Assembly (NCBI GenBank): GCA_963813355.1
Contig: CAWEYS010000008.1
Location: 86,834 to 150,833 of the forward strand
Origin: DATAGF01 sp963813355
GTDB lineage: Bacteria; Actinomycetota; Thermoleophilia; Miltoncostaeales; Miltoncostaeaceae
Reading direction: 5' to 3'
DNA length: 64,000 nucleotides
Of this stretch, positions 58,656 to 64,000 are shown in pieces. The notes beneath the pieces are model-generated. The model was not told the origin of the DNA, did not search any database, and saw only the letters and a list, made by a program, of their open reading frames with translations. The position numbers and the translations under genes are program-made. Positions within the stretch are counted from its first letter, which is position 1; every line of letters starts with the position of its first letter.

Positions 58656-59321
58656 GGCGCGCCCGCCGGCGGGGGCGGCTCCGTCCCCGCCTCGTCCCGG
58701 GGGCGCGCCAACAGGCGGACCTCCCGAGCGAAGTTGAGCGCCGCCGTCACCGCCAGTGCCTGGGCGGCGGTCACCCGGAGGAGGGCCTCGCCGGTGCCAC
58801 CGAGGGCGCCCTCGGGCGCCGCCTCCGTGGTCGCGAGCACCTCGGCGTCGGCGACGACGACCCGCGCGCGCCCGGACGGACCCTCGCCGGTCAACGCGAC
58901 CACGTCGACGCGCGCGCCGGGAGCCAACCCGGCGGCGCGCGGCGGCCGAGAGGGGGACGGCCACCGCGCGCTCGCCCGCCGCGAGGGGGGCCGCGCCGAC
59001 GCCCGGCGCGCCCCCGAGCGCCGCCTGGGTGAGCGGCTCGCCCGCGTCGACGGGAGCCGCCGTGCGCCGACCGATCGCCTCCTCGGCGGACGCGAGCAGC
59101 CCGGTCAGCTCGAGACCCGCCGGCACGGGGGCCGGGGCGAGCGCCTCCTCCGCGACCCCGTCGTCGATCAGCAGCCCCGGCGGGAGCGGCGCTCGGGCGA
59201 CGAGGACCCAGCCCCCGCCGTCGGGCTGCGCCGACGCGCGCAGGGTCAGGAGCACCGCGAGCAGCCCCGCCGCGCCGGCGAGAGCCATCCAGAGCGCTCC
59301 ACGGCGCCGGCGCGGGATCAC
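58652..59321 (-). CDS. CpaB/RcpC-like SAF-domain protein (frame broken once)
   Basis: About 222 residues from GTG 59321. An arginine patch and one transmembrane helix (LWMALAGAAGLLAVLLTL) precede the SAF domain (WVLVARAPLPPGLLIDDGV, IGRRTAAPVDAGEPLTQAAL). It continues LAAGERAVAVPLSAA and, after a frame change at ~58931-58945, AAGLAPGARVDVVALTGEG with an RcpC-like end. One inserted base explains the break. CpaB proteins secure the Tad assembly on the periplasmic side; in this monoderm-type set without a secretin it would face the wall. Start and stop overlap neighbouring genes. Confidence 0.8.
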
Positions 59322-59863
59322 CGCGCCGCCCCGGCGGCGAGCCCCGCGCCGCAGCGCCCGCAGGGAGCCCCCGGCAGGCCGCCGCCCGCACACCGCCCGC
59401 ACGGCCGCCAGGCGCAGCCGGCCCACCGCGCGAGGACGCCGGGGCGGAGCGCCGGCACCCGAGTGGCCCTGGCGCCGACCGGGCGGCGGGGAAGCGCGGG
59501 CGCGGCGGTCGCGCCCACCAGCACCTGCAGCCGGCGGACCGCATCGGCGCCCTCGCCGGCGAGCGCGCCCGCGACTGCCACGACCCAGGCGGCCGCGTCG
59601 TCGTCACCCGGCAGCCGCACGACCTCGCGGCCCATGACGACGGCGAGTGCAGGGAGGGCGCGGCCGCCCGGATCCGCCAGGACGGGTCGCGCGAGCACCA
59701 GGGCGCGGGGGCCGGCCCCATCGAGCGCGGCGACCACATCGTCGGGGTCGAGGTCGGCCCAGCCCCGGCGCCGGACCCGGGCGCGCGACACCACGACGAC
59801 GGCCTCGGAGGGCTTCGCGGCCCCAGCGGAGGCCAGCGCCTGCTCGACCACGATCGCCGTCAC
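59318..59863 (-). CDS. Tad-operon protein with C-terminal zinc-ribbon-like cysteines, unknown
   Basis: A 181-residue protein from GTG 59863, overlapping the kinase stop. The N-terminal ~120 residues alternate strands and helices (VEQALASAGAAKPSEAVVVV, ADLDPDDVVAALDGAGPRAL) and resemble no family I recognise. A Pro/Arg linker leads to the C-terminal CAWRPCGRCAGGG and CGRCGAGLA, two cysteine pairs that could bind zinc. Position between the two-component system and cpaB makes it a candidate regulator or assembly factor of the pilus. Confidence 0.6.
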   Translation of the reverse strand: MTAIVVEQALASAGAAKPSEAVVVVSRARVRRRGWADLDPDDVVAALDGAGPRALVLARPVLADPGGRALPALAVVMGREVVRLPGDDDAAAWVVAVAGALAGEGADAVRRLQVLVGATAAPALPRRPVGARATRVPALRPGVLARWAGCAWRPCGRCAGGGLPGAPCGRCGAGLAAGAAR

Positions 59864-60540
59864 GCCGCCCCCCGGGAGTCGCGCACGGCCTCGCGCAGCG
59901 GCAGCGCCAGGCGAAAGGCGGCGCCTCCGCCCACCGAGTCGAGCGTCAGGCGCCCGCCGTGGGCCTCGGCCAGCTCGCGGGCGATCGCCAATCCCAGACC
60001 CCGCCCCGCCCCGCGCGGAGCGCTCCCGCGGTCGCCGGGGCGGAAGATCCGCTCCCGGTCGCCCGGCGCCACGCCGGCGCCGTCGTCGGCCACGCGCACG
60101 TACGCCCATCCGGCGCGGCGGCCGACGGTCAGGCGCACCTCCCACGCGCAGTGGCGGAGCGCGTTCTGGACGAGGTTGTCGAGCGCGCGCCGCAGGTCCT
60201 CGGCCGCGGCCGTCACCGTCGTCGGCGCGGCCCGCACGCGCGCGACCACCGCCACGCCCCGCTCGGCGCCCGCGGGCCGGTGGCGCTCGACGGCCGAGGC
60301 GGCCAGGGTCGCCAGGCAGACGGGGCCCCTGGGCCGCGCGCCGCCCGGCGGGGCCGAGGCGGCGCGCGCGAGGCCGTCGAGCCCGGCGGCGAGGCGGACC
60401 GTCTCGGCGTCGATCAGGGCGAGCCCGGCGCGGCGCTCGTCGCGCGGCTCGTCGCGGGCGAGTGTCGCGCAGACGCCCCGGATGACGGTGAGCGGGCCGA
60501 AGAGGTCGTGCACGAGCCGGTCGAGCGCCCCCTCGGCCAC
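59860..60540 (-). CDS. Soluble histidine kinase of the Tad operon
   Basis: A 226-residue sensor kinase with no transmembrane helix and no input domain. The phospho-acceptor histidine is in LDRLVHDLFGPLTVIRG (~7-23). The ATPase domain has RALDNLVQNALRHC (N box), VRVADDGAGV (G1), FRPGDRGSAPRGAGRGLGLA (F and G2 boxes) and GGGAAFRLALPL. It starts 1 base after the response regulator ends, so the two form a pair. The lack of a sensor domain suggests it receives input from another protein. Confidence 0.87.
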   Translation of the reverse strand: MAEGALDRLVHDLFGPLTVIRGVCATLARDEPRDERRAGLALIDAETVRLAAGLDGLARAASAPPGGARPRGPVCLATLAASAVERHRPAGAERGVAVVARVRAAPTTVTAAAEDLRRALDNLVQNALRHCAWEVRLTVGRRAGWAYVRVADDGAGVAPGDRERIFRPGDRGSAPRGAGRGLGLAIARELAEAHGGRLTLDSVGGGAAFRLALPLREAVRDSRGAA

Positions 60541-60541
60541 G

Positions 60542-61270
60542 TCAGGCCTCCTCGGGAAGGAGGCGGTACCCGATGCCCCACACGTTCACGACCCAGCGCT
60601 CCCCGCCGCCGTGGGCCGCGAGCTTGCGGCGCAGGCGGCTCGCGTGGCTGTCGACCGTGCGCGTGCGGGCCGCGGCGCGGTAGCCCCACACGTCGCGCAG
60701 CAGCTCGCCCTTGGTGAGGACCCGCGCCGGGTCCTTGGCGAGGGCGGAGAGGAGCGCGAACTCCTTGGCCGAGAGGTCCAGCACGCGCCCCGCGAGCGTG
60801 GCGCGGCGCGCGTTGCGGTCGATCGCGAGCGACCCGACGCGGATCTCCTCGCGCAGCGTCGCCCCCCGGGAGCGGCGGATGAGGGCGCCGAGGCGCGCCA
60901 GCAGCTCGGGGTAGTGGAACGGCTTGGCGACGTAGTCGTCGGCACCCCGCTCGATGCCGCGCACCGCCGCGTGGGGGCTCGTGTCGCCCGAGAGGATGAG
61001 GATGGGCATGCCGGCGTCCCAGGGATCGTCGGCGCCGCCGTCGCGGATGGCCGAGATCAGGTCGAGGCCGCTCATCCCCGGCAGGCCGACGTCGATGACG
61101 GCGGCGTCGGGGTGGCCCCCTGACAGCAGCGTCACCGCCTCCTCGGCCGAGGCCGCCGACACCGGCGCGAAGCGGTCGGCGATCAGGTTCTCGGCGAGGA
61201 AGACGCGCGTGGGCGCGTCGTCCTCCACCAGCAGCACCGAAGGGACGGCCCCACCCACCCCGAGCGGCAT
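60542..61270 (-). CDS. OmpR/PhoB-family response regulator
   Basis: A 242-residue DNA-binding response regulator. The receiver (~11-125) has the acidic pair in VLLVEDDAPTRVFLAENL, the phospho-acceptor Asp in AAVIDVGLPGMSGLD, ILILSGD and the lysine in DDYVAKPFHYPELLARL. The winged helix (~140-240) has LSAKEFALLSALAKDPARVL, TVDSHASRLRRKL and VWGIGYRLLP. The ATG at 61270 has a strong AGGAGGT site 5 bases upstream. It is the first gene of the run that continues through the histidine kinase into the Tad pilus genes, so it is the probable regulator of pilus production. Confidence 0.92.
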   Translation of the reverse strand: MPLGVGGAVPSVLLVEDDAPTRVFLAENLIADRFAPVSAASAEEAVTLLSGGHPDAAVIDVGLPGMSGLDLISAIRDGGADDPWDAGMPILILSGDTSPHAAVRGIERGADDYVAKPFHYPELLARLGALIRRSRGATLREEIRVGSLAIDRNARRATLAGRVLDLSAKEFALLSALAKDPARVLTKGELLRDVWGYRAAARTRTVDSHASRLRRKLAAHGGGERWVVNVWGIGYRLLPEEA

Positions 61271-61403
61271 CGCCCACCTCCTCGTCGCGGCCCGCCGCGC
61301 CCGGGTGGCGCCGCGGTGTGCCCCCCTCAGAGGCGCGAGGTGGCGCGTTCTCTCCCCCGGCCCGGCGCAGGTCGACCGCTCGGAGCGGGAAAATCTGCCC
61401 CGG

Positions 61404-62279
61404 TCAGGCGGTCAGGAGGCGCGCAAGCCGCTCGAGCCGCGGCCGCTCGCGCGCGACGAGGTCCTCGGCGGTGAGCCGCAGCGCCTCCAGGTTGGCCGGG
61501 CTCGCGTCGTCGAAGGCGCGGACGGCGCCGAAGGCGAGCGGCGTCTGCAGGCGCGCGTAGCGCTCGCCGAGGGCCAGCCGCAGCGCGTCGCGCACCAGCT
61601 CGGGGCCGGCGGCGGCCGCCAGCGCGGCCGCGTCGGCGTCGCCGGTCGCCTCGGGCGGCGGGCCGAGGCCGGTGCCGAGCGAGACCAGCAGCACCTCCTC
61701 CCCGCCCCCGAGGGCGAGCGCCTCGGCGTAGGCCACCAGGCCCGGGTCGGCGGCGATCAGGCCGCCGTCCACGCAGGAGCGCGCGACCCCGTCGGCGCCC
61801 ACGTGGCGGACCGGGGGGAAGACGCCCGGGAAGGCCGACGAGGCCAGGGCCGCGCGGACCATCGGCACGTCGCCCACGGGGCCGGGGTCGAGCCCGCCGC
61901 CCCGGAACAGGACCGGCCGACGGGCGGCGGCATCGCAGCTCACGGCGACCGCCGGCCGCAGCGCCTCGGACATGGCCGTCGTCTCCAGCCGGTCGGCCAG
62001 CTCGGCCTCGAGGGGGGCCGGGTCGAGCGGCTCGCCGGGCTCGGTGGCGGGCGGGAAGATGACGGCGCCGCGGTCGAGGAAGAGGCCGCGCAGCTCCAGC
62101 GCCGGCCGCGGCTCGGGCCGGGTGAGGCCGAGGGCCAGCATCGCCCCGGCCGAGGTCCCGGCCACCAGGTCGAAGAGCTCGTGGGCGCGCCGGCCGGTCA
62201 GCTCCTCCAGGGCCGCCAGCACGGTCGCGGGGAGGATCCCGCGCACCCCGCCGCCGTCGATCGCCAGCGCCCGGATCAC
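61404..62279 (-). CDS. Patatin-like phospholipase
   Basis: A 291-residue lipid acyl hydrolase from GTG 62279. The oxyanion loop is LAIDGGGVRGILPATVL, the nucleophile elbow FDLVAGTSAGAMLALGL (Ser of GTSAG) and the catalytic aspartate is in CVDGGLIAADP. These form the Ser-Asp dyad of the patatin fold. SSAFPGVFPPV also matches the family. It is cytoplasmic by sequence (no signal). The start overlaps the DUF192 stop by 4 bases, so the two are co-translated. Confidence 0.92.
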   Translation of the reverse strand: MIRALAIDGGGVRGILPATVLAALEELTGRRAHELFDLVAGTSAGAMLALGLTRPEPRPALELRGLFLDRGAVIFPPATEPGEPLDPAPLEAELADRLETTAMSEALRPAVAVSCDAAARRPVLFRGGGLDPGPVGDVPMVRAALASSAFPGVFPPVRHVGADGVARSCVDGGLIAADPGLVAYAEALALGGGEEVLLVSLGTGLGPPPEATGDADAAALAAAAGPELVRDALRLALGERYARLQTPLAFGAVRAFDDASPANLEALRLTAEDLVARERPRLERLARLLTA

Positions 62280-62647
62280 GCGGCCCGCTCCAGCCGGTCG
62301 CCTGGGGCCACCCCGGCCAGGGCCCCGGCGCGGCACTCGACCGCCGCCCGCGCGCCCCGCGCCCCGGCCACGCGCCAGCGCGGCAGCGGGTCCACGACCC
62401 GCAGGGCGCGCCCGTCGCGGTCGAGGAAGGCGCAGCCGATGGGCGCCCGCAGAGCAGCGGTGTGGACGCTCGCGCAGGGCTCCAGCCACAGGGCCTCGTC
62501 CGGGGCGAGGTCGGGCGTGCCCAGGAGCCCGACCAGGCGCGCCAGGGCCGAGGTGGCGCGGTAGCAGCGGGCCGCGATCACGCGTCCGGCGCCGTCGCGC
62601 AGGGGGCCCGGAGGGCCCGTCAGGCGGTCGATGCGCAGGGCCCCCAT
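62276..62647 (-). CDS. DUF192 family protein
   Basis: A 123-residue protein from ATG 62647. It carries the DUF192 pattern: ARLVGLLGTPDLAPDEALWL, then PCASVHTAALRAPIGCAFLD (family motif around SVHT and the small-PID/FLD region) and RDGRALRVVDPLPRWRV. The C-terminal part (GARAAVECRAGALAGVAPGD) matches as well. The function of the family is not established. Unlike many members it has no signal peptide. Coupled to the patatin gene and divergent from the gene at 62703. Confidence 0.8.
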   Translation of the reverse strand: MGALRIDRLTGPPGPLRDGAGRVIAARCYRATSALARLVGLLGTPDLAPDEALWLEPCASVHTAALRAPIGCAFLDRDGRALRVVDPLPRWRVAGARGARAAVECRAGALAGVAPGDRLERAA

Positions 62648-62689
62648 CGGGCGCCATGGTGTCACGGGAGGGCGTCCGAGGGCCGTTGC

Positions 62690-62695
62690 TAGGCT
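62690..62695 (+). promoter_or_regulatory. -10 element of a near-leaderless promoter
   Basis: TAGGCT, 7 nt before the ATG at 62703. It is in the 55-base divergent gap with the DUF192 gene; no clear -35. Confidence 0.5.
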
Positions 62696-62702
62696 GACCC
62701 CC

Positions 62703-63179
62703 ATGGCGACCGGCCACGAGCTCTCGCCGACGTACTCGACCGGAAGCGACTTCGCCGTCGAGGCCGTCGGGGTGCGCTTCTGCTTCAGCGCCCGGGACTT
62801 CTCCGAGCGCGTCGGCCAGGCGGCCGTCGCGCTGGGGCTGATCGGGCGCGAGGACCTGGGGCCGTCCGAGGTCGATGATCTCGTCGCGCTGGCCGCGCGC
62901 GGGCGCGTCGACCGGCCGGCCAGCCCCCTGGCCGAGCACGTGGAGCGCCACCGCGACGTGCTGCTGGGCGGCGGCGAGGATCTCGTGCACTGGCTGCGGC
63001 GCCTGGTGTTCCGGGGCGCGTGGATCGACACCCAGATCGCGCAGGGGCGCATCCAGCCGGTGTTCGACGAGGCCCGCGGCGGCTTCGGCTACCGGCGGGC
63101 GGCGACCGGCGTGCCGATCGCGGCAGATCCCCCCCTCCCCGACTGGTCGGTCGTGGCCTACGGGAGTCGCGCCGGGTGA
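62703..63179 (+). CDS. Hypothetical protein, unknown family
   Basis: A 158-residue soluble protein. The middle section is helical (FSERVGQAAVALGLIGREDL, EDLVHWLRRLVFRGAWIDTQ) and the C-terminus is Pro-rich and aromatic (PPLPDWSVVAYGSR). No motif of a known family is recognised. The ATG is supported by the -10 7 nt upstream. The stop overlaps the GTG of the coiled-coil gene that follows (GTGA), so the two are a translational pair. Confidence 0.6.
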   Translation: MATGHELSPTYSTGSDFAVEAVGVRFCFSARDFSERVGQAAVALGLIGREDLGPSEVDDLVALAARGRVDRPASPLAEHVERHRDVLLGGGEDLVHWLRRLVFRGAWIDTQIAQGRIQPVFDEARGGFGYRRAATGVPIAADPPLPDWSVVAYGSRAG

Positions 63180-63520
63180 GCGCGGACAGCCCGCGGGAGG
63201 TCCTGGAGGCCGTCCGCCGGCTCGAGGCCGAGCTGGAGGTCCTGCGCCGCCAGGCGCGCGACCGCCAGCGCGATGCGATCGACCTGCGCGAGGCCCTCGC
63301 CACCGACGCCGCCGAGGAGCGGCGCGTCATGGTCGAGGACATGGAGCGGGTCGTCGACCTGATCGGCGCGAGCTGGCGCTCCACCCACGACCAGGTGGCC
63401 GAGCTGGGGCGCCAGATCGGCGACCTCCGCGCCTTCGTCGAGGACTCGGTGGGCTCGATCAAGACCGCCCGGCTCGAGCTGCGCCTGCAGACGGCGCAGT
63501 CGAACGGCGCGGAGGGCTAG
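63176..63520 (+). CDS. Coiled-coil protein, unknown function
   Basis: A 114-residue protein from the GTG at 63176. It is almost wholly heptad-like and charged: EVLEAVRRLEAELEVLRRQA, RDAIDLREALATDAAEERRV and VAELGRQIGDLRAFVEDSV. It is likely a long helical dimer. There is no membrane helix. It overlaps the preceding unknown gene and may be its partner. It could be a cytoskeletal, granule-associated or chaperone-type helper; nothing in the sequence decides. Confidence 0.6.
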   Translation: MSADSPREVLEAVRRLEAELEVLRRQARDRQRDAIDLREALATDAAEERRVMVEDMERVVDLIGASWRSTHDQVAELGRQIGDLRAFVEDSVGSIKTARLELRLQTAQSNGAEG

Positions 63521-63535
63521 CCGCCGGCCGAGCCG

Positions 63536-63847
63536 CTACGGGCTGGGGCGGAGCGCCCCCTGCAGGGCGGCCATGGAGCGGGCGAAGAGGAGGCCCATCG
63601 CGTCGGCGGCCTCGTCCGGGCCCGGACGGGGCTCCATCGCGCGCATCGCCGCCGCGGCCAGCACGACGGCCTGCTGGATCACCTGCCAGCGGTCGACCGC
63701 GGCCAGCTGGCCGCCGGACTCCGCCTGCACCTCCTCGAAGGCCTCGCGCTGGGCGCGCATCAGCTCCTTGAGGCGCTCCTTGAACTCCTCCCCCGCCCCC
63801 TCGCCGAACGCGAACGGGAACGGGAAGTCGCTGTCGCTGTCGCTCAC
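63536..63847 (-). CDS. Small acidic helical protein, unknown function
   Basis: A 103-residue protein from the GTG at 63847 that overlaps the stop of the upstream gene. The N-terminus is a Ser-Asp repeat (SDSDSDF), followed by a short aromatic/Pro stretch and a long amphipathic helix (EEFKERLKELMRAQREAFEE). A second helical part is VIQQAVVLAAAAMRAM and LLFARSMAALQGAL. The pattern recalls phasin-like or ATPase-accessory proteins, but no family is certain. It converges with the coiled-coil gene 15 bases away. Confidence 0.55.
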   Translation of the reverse strand: MSDSDSDFPFPFAFGEGAGEEFKERLKELMRAQREAFEEVQAESGGQLAAVDRWQVIQQAVVLAAAAMRAMEPRPGPDEAADAMGLLFARSMAALQGALRPSP

Positions 63848-64000
63848 TGTGCGGTCCTCCTCGAGCCCCTGGGAGCCGGTCTCCAGAGGCGGATCTCGCG
63901 GATGATGGTCGGCCCGAGCAGATGAACCGTGTCGTTGAAGCGCACCTGCTCGCCTCCAAGTCCATCACGATCGAGTGCGTTCGCGCCCCCTCGCGGCTCC
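63844..64000 (-). CDS. C-terminal end of an unidentified protein, cut by the window edge
   Basis: An open frame from the right edge to TGA at 63844-63846 gives 51 residues: GGANALDRDGLGGEQVRFND, then TVHLLGPTIIREIRLW and a basic tail PRGSRRTAQ. The composition is protein-like and the stop overlaps the GTG of the gene at 63847, as in the other coupled pairs here. The family is not recognised from this fragment. Confidence 0.5.
   Translation of the reverse strand, partial: EPRGGANALDRDGLGGEQVRFNDTVHLLGPTIIREIRLWRPAPRGSRRTAQ

Noticed and set aside
1..64000. Mobile elements, phage genes, CRISPR arrays, attachment sites
   Set aside because: No transposase, integrase or phage gene is present, and no regularly spaced repeats with unique spacers were found.

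Overview
This is a very GC-rich (roughly three quarters G+C by eye), gene-dense, monoderm-type bacterial segment. The most likely source is a deep-branching actinobacterium such as Thermoleophilia/Solirubrobacterales. This is inferred from gene content: a full division and cell-wall (dcw) cluster without ftsA, a two-subunit glycine decarboxylase (gcvPA+gcvPB), ergothioneine genes (egtB/egtD), a secretin-less Tad pilus, CHAD proteins, and many start codons placed 6-8 nt after a TANNNT -10 element (leaderless transcripts). No rRNA, tRNA, CRISPR array, transposase or integrase was seen. No gap without a gene exceeds 300 bases; the longest are 4216-4444 (nothing recognised), 35780-35997 (ftsZ promoter) and 50152-50346 (mraZ operator and divergent promoter).

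Layout. 1-2088: a broken membrane/hydrolase gene at the left edge. 2055-5584 (minus): hisC-aroF-tyrA, the tyrosine branch. 5652-9681 (plus): a small lipoprotein cytochrome c, then nadB-nadA-nadC for de novo NAD. 9686-12084 (minus): scpA-scpB-rluB-aroH (chromosome condensation, rRNA pseudouridylation, chorismate mutase). 12241-14391 (plus): an NTPase/class III nucleotide cyclase fusion, followed by a truncated SnoaL-like remnant and trpS. 15657-18003 (plus): CPBP protease, Crp-like regulator and AlkA-like glycosylase, overlapping one another. 17894-20196 (minus): egtB-egtD. 20375-23526 (plus): VanW-type wall protein and dinB. 23530-28734 (minus): haloacetate-dehalogenase-like hydrolase, then two paralogous secreted subtilases around a PAS-LuxR regulator. 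28731-34592 (minus): gcvT-gcvH-gcvPA-gcvPB-lpdA. 34647-50151 (minus): mraZ-rsmH-ftsL-ftsI-murE-murF-mraY-murD-ftsW-murG-murC-murB-ftsQ-ftsZ. 50347-53650 (plus): a small membrane protein, then a compact operon of ExeA-like ATPase, ribbon-helix-helix-like protein, two half-size CHAD proteins and a calcineurin-like phosphoesterase. 53655-54605 (minus): a membrane protein of unknown family. 54667-61270 (minus): a two-component system feeding a Tad pilus operon. 61404-64000: patatin, DUF192 and several small unknown proteins.

Regulation visible in the sequence: an MraZ box of three CCCCAC (GTGGGG) units at 10-nt period directly before mraZ; a consensus -35 promoter for ftsZ; three CCTCAC units at exactly 17-nt period between egtB and the VanW gene; and -10 elements placed for leaderless transcription at hisC, trpS, the CPBP gene, the ExeA gene and others.

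Quality caveat: about fifteen reading-frame breaks occur across ten genes, including essential ones (ftsZ twice, rsmH), most of them explained by one extra base and several in C/G runs. They are best read as consensus errors in the assembly, not as biology. The affected genes are annotated as single genes spanning the breaks.

The least explained segment is the ExeA/RHH/split-CHAD/phosphoesterase operon beside mraZ. It could be a polyphosphate-linked system, but this is an inference.
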